Below are positions 9,199 through 17,204 of a stretch of 64,000 bases of DNA, in pieces; position 1 is the first letter of the stretch, and every line of letters begins with the position of its first letter. Source of the stretch: Vibrio pomeroyi (GTDB taxonomy: Bacteria > Pseudomonadota > Gammaproteobacteria > Enterobacterales > Vibrionaceae); assembly GCF_024347595.1 (NCBI RefSeq), contig NZ_AP025506.1, positions 1,860,001-1,924,000 on the forward strand, given 5' to 3'. Under the pieces are notes generated by a model. The model saw nothing but the letters and a program-made list of their open reading frames with translations. It made no database searches and was not told the DNA's origin. Made by a program: the position numbers and the translations under genes.

Positions 9199-10297
9199 CT
9201 TCTAATACCACTTCCCAGCTCTCAACCCAAGTTACTGCAACTTTTTGGCCCAGTGAGTGATCAACATCAGGGTCATCTTCGTTGAAGAATTCGCTAACCA
9301 TTACACGCATACCAGATTCAAGTTCTACCACTGAATCCAATGTCATGCCTTTATAGGTTCGCTCGACAATGTGGCCAACAATACCGCGTTGCTCAGACTC
9401 TTTGATTTCCTCGATACGAAGATCTTCAGGGCGAAGCAATACTTGCAGTTTTTGACCCGGTGTTACGTCTTTATCGTGATAGATAACCGACTCTTCACCT
9501 TCGATTGTCGCAACAATACGTTTTTCATCTAGACGAGATTTCGCTGTCGCTTCGAATACGTTAATTTCACCAATGAAGCGGGCTACAAAAAGGTTCTTAG
9601 GCTCTTCGTAGATCTCTCTTGGCGTACCATCTTGTTCAATCACGCCATCACGCATAACAATAATACGGTCAGACATAGACAGCGCTTCTTCTTGGTCATG
9701 CGTTACAAAAATGAACGTTATACCAAGTTGACGCTGTAATTGTTTTAACTCGATTTGCATTTGTTTACGTAACTTGTAATCAAGAGCAGATAGAGACTCA
9801 TCCAATAGAAGAACTTTTGGCTTATTAACGACAGCACGAGCGATTGCGATACGTTGCTGTTGGCCACCAGATAGCTGGTGTGGTTTTCGTTGTGCCATTT
9901 GTTCTAGGCGCACCATTTTTAAAGCATCCATTACACGAGGTTCAATCTCGCTGCTCGGTACTTTCTGCATGCGTAAGCCAAATGCCACATTGTCGAAAAC
10001 GGTCATATGCGGGAATAGGGCATAGCTTTGGAATACAGTGTTTACATGCCTTTGTTCAGCAGGAACTTGGGTTACGTTCTGTTCAGCTAATAGTATTTGA
10101 CCACTATCTGCTGTTTCAAAACCCGCAATCATTCTTAGTACGGTTGTTTTACCACAACCTGATGGGCCTAAAATCGTGAGAAACTCACCATGATTTACGT
10201 TTAAATCAAGATTGCCGATGACTTCCTTACCATCGAAACTTTTACTAATGCCAGTTAGCTGTACTACTGGCTTTCCTACTGATTTTTTAGCGTTCAA
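9182..10297 (-). CDS. potA: Polyamine ABC transporter ATPase PotA
   Basis: Cytoplasmic ATPase of the spermidine/putrescine importer, 371 residues. The Walker [10 protein letters not shown] is near residue 43. The Q-loop region, the signature [14 protein letters not shown], Walker B '[12 protein letters not shown]' and the switch histidine in '[10 protein letters not shown]' are all present. A C-terminal TOBE-type regulatory domain follows ('[12 protein letters not shown]'). It is the first gene of the operon. The start at 10297 gives a normal-length N-terminus ahead of '[14 protein letters not shown]'. Confidence 0.96.
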   Translation of the reverse strand: MNAKKSVGKPVVQLTGISKSFDGKEVIGNLDLNVNHGEFLTILGPSGCGKTTVLRMIAGFETADSGQILLAEQNVTQVPAEQRHVNTVFQSYALFPHMTVFDNVAFGLRMQKVPSSEIEPRVMDALKMVRLEQMAQRKPHQLSGGQQQRIAIARAVVNKPKVLLLDESLSALDYKLRKQMQIELKQLQRQLGITFIFVTHDQEEALSMSDRIIVMRDGVIEQDGTPREIYEEPKNLFVARFIGEINVFEATAKSRLDEKRIVATIEGEESVIYHDKDVTPGQKLQVLLRPEDLRIEEIKESEQRGIVGHIVERTYKGMTLDSVVELESGMRVMVSEFFNEDDPDVDHSLGQKVAVTWVESWEVVLEDEQEV

Positions 10298-10626
10298 CGT
10301 CTGTTTTTCTCCACCTTGGTTCTATTTGAGACCTGTTGCTATACACCTTTAAGGCGCGCATCATAATCACCAAAAACGTGAATTCAAAGCATTTTTTACC
10401 TTTCGAAGATAAAAAATTTCGCAGGTAAAAGTAAACATCCTTTACCATACTGTTATTTACTGGGTTTACACCCCGACAAGTGTCTAATTATTAACCATTA
10501 AGACGCAAAAGCAAGCCTTGTTACAGATTCATATTTTAGTTTGTATCCGACATATGAGTATAATGAAGGTAATTTTTTATCAATAAGTTAGGTCGCTTAG
10601 TTTAATTGGCGCACCTAGGTATCAAT
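10298..10626. other. Divergent intergenic region between potA and the 10627 gene
   Basis: AT-rich and without an ORF. It carries several GTAAA/TTTAC repeats (10410-10475) and a TATAAT at about 10558-10563 that could be the -10 box for the rightward gene. No firm operator can be named. Confidence 0.4.
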
Positions 10627-11442
10627 ATGAACAACGACATCGAAAAAGATTTTAATTTGGGCGGTAGTATCAACCGTGCACTTTCCGGCGATTATGAGCT
10701 CAAAGCAACGGCTGTATTCCAAGAAGCTTGGAAACATACGATAAGTCACTTTCTTTCGTTTTCCCCTGCGATTGTTGCTCTGATGTTCGTGCAACTGGCT
10801 ATCTTTTATATCGCCCTAAAACTGCAACTGGGTGACCCTGCGGTTATCTTAGATGCGGTTATCGATCCTGAGGCGTTTACGCCACAAATCGTTGAATCCA
10901 TTTTTATTGCCAACTTCAGCTATGAAGTGATCAGCGCGCCTATCTATGCTGGCATCTGTTTAATGGCGATGAGCCACGCAGCTGGCCTACAAACTAAAGT
11001 GCGTCATATTGGTAAAGGTTTGCAGTTCACGGTTCCTGTTATTCTGGTGACTTTGTTCAGCCTAATGCTGCAAGGTATCGCGGGGATGATTCTGCCGTTC
11101 TTGTCGATTTACTTCTCGCTTGCGTTCAGCCATTCAATTCTGCTGATTTGTGATAAGAAAGTGCCGCCAATGCAATCGCTGCTGCTTTCATTACGCGCTG
11201 TGAATAAGAAAATCTTCACCGTTGCGTCTATCTACTTGCTCGTTATGTTGATGTTCATTGTCGCTGCGATGATGTACGGCATTGGCCTGATCTTCGTTTT
11301 GCCTTTCTTCTTCCATGTGAAAGGGATTCTTTACCGCGAAATGTTTGGCATCAAACTTAAGGTGATTGCTTCTGAGCACCCGAAGAGTGATGACGATAAT
11401 AACGACGATAACAACAAAAACCCGCAGGTATTCGATGCGTAA
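10627..11442 (+). CDS. Predicted multi-pass inner-membrane protein, function unknown
   Basis: A 271-residue protein with a polar N-terminus, about six hydrophobic helices and an Asp/Asn-rich acidic tail ('SDDDNNDDNNKN'). I chose ATG 10627 rather than an upstream TTG. The internal pattern of paired helices with amphipathic linkers is like YciC/DUF-type membrane proteins, but no specific family is certain. Its stop overlaps the start of bax by 8 bp, so the two are expressed together. A link to the cell envelope is inferred from that. Confidence 0.7.
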   Translation: MNNDIEKDFNLGGSINRALSGDYELKATAVFQEAWKHTISHFLSFSPAIVALMFVQLAIFYIALKLQLGDPAVILDAVIDPEAFTPQIVESIFIANFSYEVISAPIYAGICLMAMSHAAGLQTKVRHIGKGLQFTVPVILVTLFSLMLQGIAGMILPFLSIYFSLAFSHSILLICDKKVPPMQSLLLSLRAVNKKIFTVASIYLLVMLMFIVAAMMYGIGLIFVLPFFFHVKGILYREMFGIKLKVIASEHPKSDDDNNDDNNKNPQVFDA

Positions 11443-12286
11443 TAACGTTCAAGCAAGCTCAAGCAAATCTCTTGCATTAAAAGTGACAGCACTTGCCCTT
11501 GTTGGCTCGATCTCATTAGTTGGGCCGCTTCTTTACCAACAAGAAGAGGAGCGACGTCGTGCAAGTAAGACAAGCCAAGACTCAGAACAGCAGTTCGGCA
11601 ACTTAACCGTGGCTTCAAATACACCGAACTTTGCTGCCATTGAAGATGTTAACGAGAAAAAAGACACCTTCTTTTCGTATTTACGTCCCAGTATTAATAT
11701 CGAAAACAAACGCATCACTAAAGAGCGTGCGTTTTTGACTAAGGTTTCTGACGCTGGCATTTCGAACATTGACTCGGAAGATGTGTCATACGCAAAAAGG
11801 CTAGGGAAGTTGTACAGCTTGCCTGTGCCTTCTTCAGGCTTAGATCAAGCTTGGCTTACAGAGATGCTGAACCGTGTCAACGTGCTACCTGAAGCGCTTG
11901 TGTTAACTCAGGCGGCAAATGAGTCAGCTTGGGGTACATCGCGTTTTGCAACTCAAGCGAATAACTATTTCGGGCACTGGTGTTACACCAAAGGTTGTGG
12001 CCTTGTTCCGCTACAACGTAACGAAGGCAGCTCTCATGAAGTGGCAACATTCTCTTCAAGCCAAGAGTCTGTTCACCGTTATTTCATGAACCTGAATCGA
12101 AATCGTGCATACGCTGATTTAAGAGCGATCCGCGCCAAACTTGCTGCACAAGGCGATGATTTGCTTACGACGAGCACCGCTACAGAGCTTACCAATGGGT
12201 TGCTAAAATATTCTGAGCGAGGTTCAGACTATGTGACTGATTTACAAGCTATGATCCGTCACAACGAGGTATACTGGAAAAAGTAA
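11435..12286 (+). CDS. bax: Bax-type glucosaminidase-domain protein
   Basis: A 283-residue envelope protein. One N-terminal hydrophobic anchor (about 12-32) is followed by a glucosaminidase fold (PF01832 type). The catalytic Glu lies in 'LTQAANESAWGTSRFA', followed by 'NNYFGHWCY' and C-terminal 'KYSERGSDYVTDLQAMIRHNE', all typical of Bax. It would cleave or bind peptidoglycan in the periplasm. ATG 11435 overlaps the upstream gene and gives the expected anchor. Upstream in-frame codons lie inside the previous gene. Confidence 0.87.
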   Translation: MRNNVQASSSKSLALKVTALALVGSISLVGPLLYQQEEERRRASKTSQDSEQQFGNLTVASNTPNFAAIEDVNEKKDTFFSYLRPSINIENKRITKERAFLTKVSDAGISNIDSEDVSYAKRLGKLYSLPVPSSGLDQAWLTEMLNRVNVLPEALVLTQAANESAWGTSRFATQANNYFGHWCYTKGCGLVPLQRNEGSSHEVATFSSSQESVHRYFMNLNRNRAYADLRAIRAKLAAQGDDLLTTSTATELTNGLLKYSERGSDYVTDLQAMIRHNEVYWKK

Positions 12287-12344
12287 CTCGATTTGATTTC
12301 AGTTGGTTGCCTTTCATAGTAGGCTACACCAATCGACATTACAT

Positions 12345-12369
12345 AAAGAGCAGCTCATGGCTGCTCTTT
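12345..12369 (+). terminator. Terminator after bax
   Basis: Perfect 10-bp stem AAAGAGCAGC / GCTGCTCTTT, followed by T-rich sequence. Confidence 0.85.
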
Positions 12370-12406
12370 CTATTTATAAACGCTCAACTTCGACAAGATT
12401 ATAATA

Positions 12407-13057
12407 ATGAAAAAGACAGCACTCGCTTTATTAGCCTCACTAAGCCTTGGGGTCTCTTTACCCGCTGCAGCGCAAGAATACATGTTCACGTATTCTAAGC
12501 TCTACACACAGCTTAAAAACAATACCAAAGAAGGGCACGATGACGTCAAAGTTGCAGTGTTCTTCGTGGATCAACAAGCTCAAACCATCTGTCACATCAG
12601 CAAAGCATGGATGGAAAAAGAAGAGCACTACGAAGAGCTAAAAGTATCTCCAACACATGAGCTGCTTTTACCTGTCGATCAAAACCTTCGTTCAGCAAAC
12701 CCGCTTATCTTTGTTCAAACTCAAGAACAAGAGTGTGCGTACTCTTTGGTTGTAATGACTCAAGAACCTTTAGCTGGAAAGGTCGAGGTCTCACAACTGG
12801 AAAACCTGTTGCCACAGATGCAAGCGATGTTAGAAGACGTCAGCGGCATGTTCTCCAGTTGGTTCACGCCGGATGTTGAAGGGTTAACCTTGGAATTTAA
12901 TAACAAGCTTGAAGGCAACATCGCGCTGTCTAACGGTAAGCAAATCCCAATCACACAAGGGCGTGCGAAATTCACCCTAGAAGAACTGAATGGAAGTGAC
13001 AGCATCACGTTGCCAGAACCTACTATTCGCGTATTACCTTACATTCCTGCGCAATAG
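12407..13057 (+). CDS. DUF2987 family exported protein
   Basis: A 216-residue protein with a clean signal peptide ending 'LPAAAQ|EY'. The mature part is mixed alpha/beta with two cysteines ('TICHISKAW', 'QECAYSLVV') that could form a disulfide. The sequence fits the DUF2987 family of vibrios and relatives, whose function is unknown. It is a single-gene unit between two terminators. Confidence 0.75.
   Translation: MKKTALALLASLSLGVSLPAAAQEYMFTYSKLYTQLKNNTKEGHDDVKVAVFFVDQQAQTICHISKAWMEKEEHYEELKVSPTHELLLPVDQNLRSANPLIFVQTQEQECAYSLVVMTQEPLAGKVEVSQLENLLPQMQAMLEDVSGMFSSWFTPDVEGLTLEFNNKLEGNIALSNGKQIPITQGRAKFTLEELNGSDSITLPEPTIRVLPYIPAQ
12996..13008. promoter_or_regulatory. matS-like site (12 of 13 positions)
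   Basis: GTGACAGCATCAC differs from the MatP-binding consensus GTGACRNYGTCAC at one position. It lies inside the DUF2987 coding sequence. Binding is uncertain. Confidence 0.35.
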
Positions 13058-13101
13058 AGTTTGCCTAACAAGCCCCTAACTAGAGCTTAAACAGCTCAAT
13101 G

Positions 13102-13145
13102 AAAAGCAGCCGAACCTTATAGGAATAGGCTGCTTTTCTTTTTCT
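13102..13145 (+). terminator. Terminator after the DUF2987 gene
   Basis: Stem AAAAGCAGCC / GGCTGCTTTT around a 16-base loop, then T-rich. The remaining gap up to 13370 holds a TATAAT at 13302-13307 that may be the ttcA -10 box. Confidence 0.8.
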
Positions 13146-13370
13146 ACTAACAATGTGATTCGTATTTGTGAATGCCTGTTTTTCTCAAAATCTTAGAGCT
13201 CAACGAAAAATCACAGCCCTTATCGCAAGATAAAACCGAATCTTTCTATTACTCGCTTTGTTTATCCTGCAGTTACTATTTCAACCTGAAATAAAAATCC
13301 GTATAATCCACGCCCTAAAACAGTCCCACTAGCAATCTACAGTCGGTAATACGACGGTGTGAGAGTCGCA

Positions 13371-14264
13371 ATGAACCAAAACGATAATAGAAAAGAAACA
13401 CTTGAATTCAACAAACTTCAGAAACGTCTGAGAAGAAATGTTGGAAATGCCATCATCGACTACAACATGATCGAAGAGAATGACGTAGTAATGGCATGTA
13501 TTAGTGGCGGTAAAGATTCATTTGCGATGCTAGACATTTTGCTACGTTTACGTGAAGCAGCACCTATCAAGTTTGATGTTGTAGCGGTAAACCTAGATCA
13601 AAAACAACCTGGGTTCCCTGAGCACATTCTTCCTGAATACTTTGAAACGCTGAACATTCCTTATTACATCGTAGATAAGGACACATACTCAGTCGTTAAA
13701 GAGAAAGTGCCAGAAGGCAAAACAACGTGTGGCCTATGTTCTCGTCTGCGCCGTGGTACTTTGTACTCGTTCGCTGAGAAGATTGGTGCAACTAAGATCG
13801 CGCTTGGTCACCACCTTGATGACATCGTTGAAACTATGTTCCTGAACATGTTCCACGGTGCACGTCTAAAGGCAATGCCACCAAAGCTTCGCTCTGATGA
13901 TGGTCGTAACGTTGTTATTCGTCCACTGACTTACTGTCGTGAAACGGATCTAATCAAATACGCAGAACACAAAGAGTTCCCAATCATTCCTTGTAACCTA
14001 TGTGGCTCGCAAGAAAACCTACAACGTCAGAACATCAAAGCGATGCTGATTGATTGGGACAAGAAAACACCGGGTCGTGTTGAGAAGATCTTCAAATCAA
14101 TTCAAAACGTTAGCCCAAGCCAACTGGCTGACCGTGAACTGTTTGATTTCGTAAACCTTCCACTAGACCGTAGCGGTGAACGTGAAGAGTACGAATTCCA
14201 AGAAGCTGAGATTTCATCTTCTAACATCGATGAGTCAATGTTCATCGACGTGACTAACGTATAA
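13371..14264 (+). CDS. ttcA: tRNA 2-thiocytidine(32) synthetase TtcA
   Basis: ATP-dependent tRNA-thiolating enzyme, 297 residues, that makes s2C32 with an Fe-S cluster. The PP-loop SGGKDS is near residue 48. The two CxxC pairs are 'TTCGLCSR' and 'PCNLCGSQ'. '[21 protein letters not shown]' is the family signature. I chose ATG 13371, which follows GTGAGAGTCGCA; a GTG four codons earlier is possible. It lies next to uspE and fnr as in other vibrios. Confidence 0.95.
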   Translation: MNQNDNRKETLEFNKLQKRLRRNVGNAIIDYNMIEENDVVMACISGGKDSFAMLDILLRLREAAPIKFDVVAVNLDQKQPGFPEHILPEYFETLNIPYYIVDKDTYSVVKEKVPEGKTTCGLCSRLRRGTLYSFAEKIGATKIALGHHLDDIVETMFLNMFHGARLKAMPPKLRSDDGRNVVIRPLTYCRETDLIKYAEHKEFPIIPCNLCGSQENLQRQNIKAMLIDWDKKTPGRVEKIFKSIQNVSPSQLADRELFDFVNLPLDRSGEREEYEFQEAEISSSNIDESMFIDVTNV

Positions 14265-14318
14265 CGAGACGATTCTCGCTTGAGCTATTTTGTATAAGTA
14301 GCGATAGACAAACAAAAA

Positions 14319-14350
14319 CGCCTCAAGCACTGCTTGAGGCGTTTTTTTAT
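14319..14350 (+). terminator. Bidirectional terminator between ttcA and uspE
   Basis: Near-perfect stem CGCCTCAAGCA / TGCTTGAGGCG with A-run before and T-run after, so it can serve both convergent genes. Confidence 0.9.
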
Positions 14351-14387
14351 GAGATGAACTTGTCGTGAAGTTCAGTGCTTAAACGAC

Positions 14388-15338
14388 TTAACCTTTCGAA
14401 AGGTTAGGGTCGAGTGGACTAACGTAACCAGACGGCTTAAGAGCCAACACGTCACAGTTAATCTTATCGATCACATGCTCTGCGGTATTACCAATAAACA
14501 CGGCAGATAAGCCAGTACGGCCCGTTGTACCTAGAATTACCATAGCGGCATTATTTTCAGACGCAACACGTGGAATCACATCTTCTGGTAAGCCTTGCTC
14601 AACGACAGTTTGTTCTTCACACATACCGTGTTTCTGTCGTAGTGCCTTCATTGCGGTTAAGTGATGGCCGCGAACGGCGTCAGTGTAAGACGTTGGGTCA
14701 AACTCAGGCAGTTCGATAGTGATATTAGCCGGTGTCACAGGGTAAGCGTTAACCAAGAGTGGTTCTGCATCCAAACGACCTGTGATTTCAAGTAATCTAT
14801 CAACCATCGTATCGTTAAGTTCCAAGTGAGCTTCCGTCTCTGAGCCTACGTGAACCGAAGCAAAGATCTTCGCGTTATCAGGCCAGAAATCATTTTTGAC
14901 CAGTAGCACAGGGCTAGGGCACTTTCTCAATAGGTGCCAATCAGTTGGTGTGAAGATAACTGATTCTAAGGTGTCGTGTTTACGCGTCCCTTTAATCAAG
15001 ATGTCGTGTCCACCACTGTAGACCTCAGCAATGATCGCTTCGTACGGGCGATTATGCCAAACCACTTGAACATTAAATTCGATGGAATCATCAAGGTAAG
15101 GCTCTGCGACTTTATTCATCCAGATTTCACGCTGGTGAATCACGCCTTTACGCATTGCGTCTCTCTCATCGACAGAGAGCATAGATGTCATTTCATACGA
15201 GAAGTCGTATATCGACAAAAAGAAAGTGATGTGGCTTGTTGAGGTGCTTTTCTTGGCAAGTTGGATAGCACGAACTAGAGCAGGTTGCTCATCGTGATTA
15301 ATGTCTGCGACAACTAAAATTTTGTTATAGATACTCAT
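14388..15338 (-). CDS. uspE: Universal stress protein UspE
   Basis: Tandem universal-stress-protein domain protein of 316 residues. Domain one spans about 3-150. Domain two spans about 155-305 and ends with the ATP-binding-type glycine motif 'LGTTGRTGLSAVFIGNTAEHV'. It is a cytoplasmic stress and motility/adhesion factor in E. coli. It sits immediately downstream of fnr in the same direction, a long-known pairing (fnr-ydaA/uspE), with a weak hairpin between the two. Confidence 0.93.
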   Translation of the reverse strand: MSIYNKILVVADINHDEQPALVRAIQLAKKSTSTSHITFFLSIYDFSYEMTSMLSVDERDAMRKGVIHQREIWMNKVAEPYLDDSIEFNVQVVWHNRPYEAIIAEVYSGGHDILIKGTRKHDTLESVIFTPTDWHLLRKCPSPVLLVKNDFWPDNAKIFASVHVGSETEAHLELNDTMVDRLLEITGRLDAEPLLVNAYPVTPANITIELPEFDPTSYTDAVRGHHLTAMKALRQKHGMCEEQTVVEQGLPEDVIPRVASENNAAMVILGTTGRTGLSAVFIGNTAEHVIDKINCDVLALKPSGYVSPLDPNLSKG

Positions 15339-15429
15339 AACTAAGCCTACTTTTCAGACCGAACATATAAATAATGTAGCGTAGTTATGGGGAGATTAAG
15401 AGAAATAAAAGAGGTTTTAAGAGAGAAAC

Positions 15430-15461
15430 ATGATGTAGCTCATTATTGAACTACATCATTG
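15430..15461 (-). terminator. Hairpin after fnr
   Basis: Stem ATGATGTAG / CTACATCAT with a 12-base loop, followed on the minus strand by a T-rich stretch. Probably a leaky terminator between fnr and uspE. Confidence 0.6.
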
Positions 15462-15470
15462 ATATCTAGA

Positions 15471-16217
15471 CTATTCTTTTGAAACGCCAGCAAGTTCCAT
15501 CAACGCATCGTGATCTTCGATAGTGATATATTTGCCTTTAACGCTCAAGATGTCTGCTTTTTGGAAACGACCTAAAAGACGGCTGATTGTTTCAACAGTC
15601 AAACCAAGGTAGTTACCAATATCGCCACGAGTCATCGTTAGGCGGAACTCGCGTGGGCTGAAGCCACGTTGAGAGAAGCGAGTAGAAAGGTTGTAAAGGA
15701 ATGCAGCAAGACGCTCTTCCGCGTTCTTCTTAGAAAGAAGCAGAATCATTTCTTGGTCACCTTTAATCTCGTTACTCATCAGGCGCATAATTTGCTGACG
15801 CAATTTAGGCATTTTTCCTGATAGGTCATCGAGAATCTCATATGGGATTTCACATACCATAGAAGTTTCTAGTGCTTGTGCGAAACTAGGGTGTAGGTCA
15901 CCAGTAATCGCATCGAAGCCAACAAGATCGCCCGCTAGGTGGAATGCAGTAATCTGCTCATCACCTTGCTCGGTAATCGTGTAGCTCTTGATCGTTCCAG
16001 AGCGAATAGCATATAGAGATTTAAGCTCGTCACCGGCTTTAAATAACTCTTGGCCTTTTTGAATAGGCTTTTTTCTCTCAATGATCTGATCAAGTTGATC
16101 GAGTTCAGATTCATTCAAAGTAAACGGAATACAGAGCTGGCTAATACTACAATCCTGGCAATGGATTGCACAGCCGCCAGACTGAACACGTTTCGTCACA
16201 GGCTTTTCAGAAATCAT
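15471..16217 (-). CDS. fnr: Fumarate/nitrate reduction regulator Fnr
   Basis: Oxygen-sensing CRP-family transcription factor, 248 residues. The four cluster-ligand cysteines fall at C20, C23, C29 and C122, the same numbering as E. coli FNR, with an extra C16. A cNMP-like beta-roll, a long dimer helix and a C-terminal HTH follow, with recognition helix '[12 protein letters not shown]'. The [4Fe-4S] form activates anaerobic genes. An FNR box just upstream suggests autoregulation. It lies beside the cbb3 oxidase genes, which FNR commonly controls. Confidence 0.96.
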   Translation of the reverse strand: MISEKPVTKRVQSGGCAIHCQDCSISQLCIPFTLNESELDQLDQIIERKKPIQKGQELFKAGDELKSLYAIRSGTIKSYTITEQGDEQITAFHLAGDLVGFDAITGDLHPSFAQALETSMVCEIPYEILDDLSGKMPKLRQQIMRLMSNEIKGDQEMILLLSKKNAEERLAAFLYNLSTRFSQRGFSPREFRLTMTRGDIGNYLGLTVETISRLLGRFQKADILSVKGKYITIEDHDALMELAGVSKE

Positions 16218-16233
16218 AACAATCTTTCACTAT

Positions 16234-16247
16234 TTGATATACGTCAA
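16234..16247 (-). promoter_or_regulatory. FNR box upstream of fnr
   Basis: TTGAT-ATAC-GTCAA matches the FNR consensus TTGAT-N4-ATCAA with one substitution. It lies 17 bp before the fnr start codon, a position that suits repression (negative autoregulation). Confidence 0.65.
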
Positions 16248-16303
16248 TATTTTAGCATTCCTTTATCCAGTTGGGTAGTAAAAAAACCGGATTTAAAGAA
16301 TGG

Positions 16304-16981
16304 CTATACGGTATAAATAATGAGCTGCAATGCCATATAACCGGTATAGAAACCGTAAATGAGGATTAAAATTGCGCCTAGTTGGCGAAATAAGTCAGCT
16401 TGTTGCAGTTTCTTGAGGAAATTAGCGCCCATACCAACCGTCAGCATCGCTGGAAGCGTCCCTAAACCGAAGGCAAGCATGATACCTGCTCCGTTGTACC
16501 AACTTCCCGATACCGCAGCCCATGTGAGCATTGAGTAAACAAGGCCACATGGAAGCCAACCCCAGATAAAACCAAAAGGTAGGGCGTGACTTGGATGCTT
16601 CAAAGGTAGAAATGATTTACCCATAGGCGAGATATAACGCCAAAGCTTCTGGCCGACTTTTTCAAAGAACAACAAGCCAAACCACCATTTGCCAATGTAT
16701 AAACCTAAGATGATCATAAAGACAGCAGCAAATAGACGCAGCCAACCGAGCAAGGCATTAAAATCGCTGAGCTGGCTAATCGAAGAGATTGCTCCGCCTA
16801 TCACGCCACCAATCACGGCATAGCTTAATAAGCGTCCAAGGTTATAAAGGACAGGGATAACAGGGGAAGGTTTGGCATTACCGATCGAAAGAAGCGACGC
16901 GATACCACCACACATTCCCATGCAGTGTCCCGCGCCGATCAATCCAACAACAAAAGCTCCGATCCAATCAGGCGTCATCAT
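16304..16981 (-). CDS. Sulfite exporter TauE/SafE-like membrane protein of the cco cluster
   Basis: A 225-residue integral membrane protein with about six helices. The first reads 'DWIGAFVVGLIGAGHCMGMCGGIASLL', with the Cys/His/Met-rich GHCxGMCGG motif typical of the DsbD/UreH-like proteins that accompany ccoS. That motif suggests copper or reductant handling during cbb3 oxidase assembly. The start overlaps ccoS by 14 bp. The cco cluster is read right to left and this is its last gene before fnr. Confidence 0.82.
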   Translation of the reverse strand: MMTPDWIGAFVVGLIGAGHCMGMCGGIASLLSIGNAKPSPVIPVLYNLGRLLSYAVIGGVIGGAISSISQLSDFNALLGWLRLFAAVFMIILGLYIGKWWFGLLFFEKVGQKLWRYISPMGKSFLPLKHPSHALPFGFIWGWLPCGLVYSMLTWAAVSGSWYNGAGIMLAFGLGTLPAMLTVGMGANFLKKLQQADLFRQLGAILILIYGFYTGYMALQLIIYTV

Positions 16982-17204
16982 TCTTTTTATCTAAGTTAGG
17001 TTGGCTTTCTGTATTGGTTTTTTCATTCTTAGCAGGTTTGCTGTCTGAATGGTTGTGAGCCTTTTCGTCTTCATCAAACAGAATGTTGTGGCCTTGGCGC
17101 TCAAGGTCTTCAAACTGTTCGCTCTTAACGGCCCATAGAAAGATACCGACAGCGATACACACAAGTACGATCGCGATTGGAATGAGTATGTATAAACTTT
17201 CCAT
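16968..17204 (-). CDS. ccoS: cbb3-type cytochrome oxidase assembly protein CcoS
   Basis: A 78-residue single-helix protein: 'MESLYILIPIAIVLVCIAVGIFLWAVKSEQFEDLE' start, then a soluble Lys/Asn/Asp-rich tail. The ordering helix-'WAVKSGQFDDLE' is diagnostic of CcoS, needed for haem and copper insertion into the oxidase. It overlaps ccoI by one base. The tail is longer than in many CcoS proteins. Confidence 0.93.
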   Translation of the reverse strand: MESLYILIPIAIVLVCIAVGIFLWAVKSEQFEDLERQGHNILFDEDEKAHNHSDSKPAKNEKTNTESQPNLDKKNDDA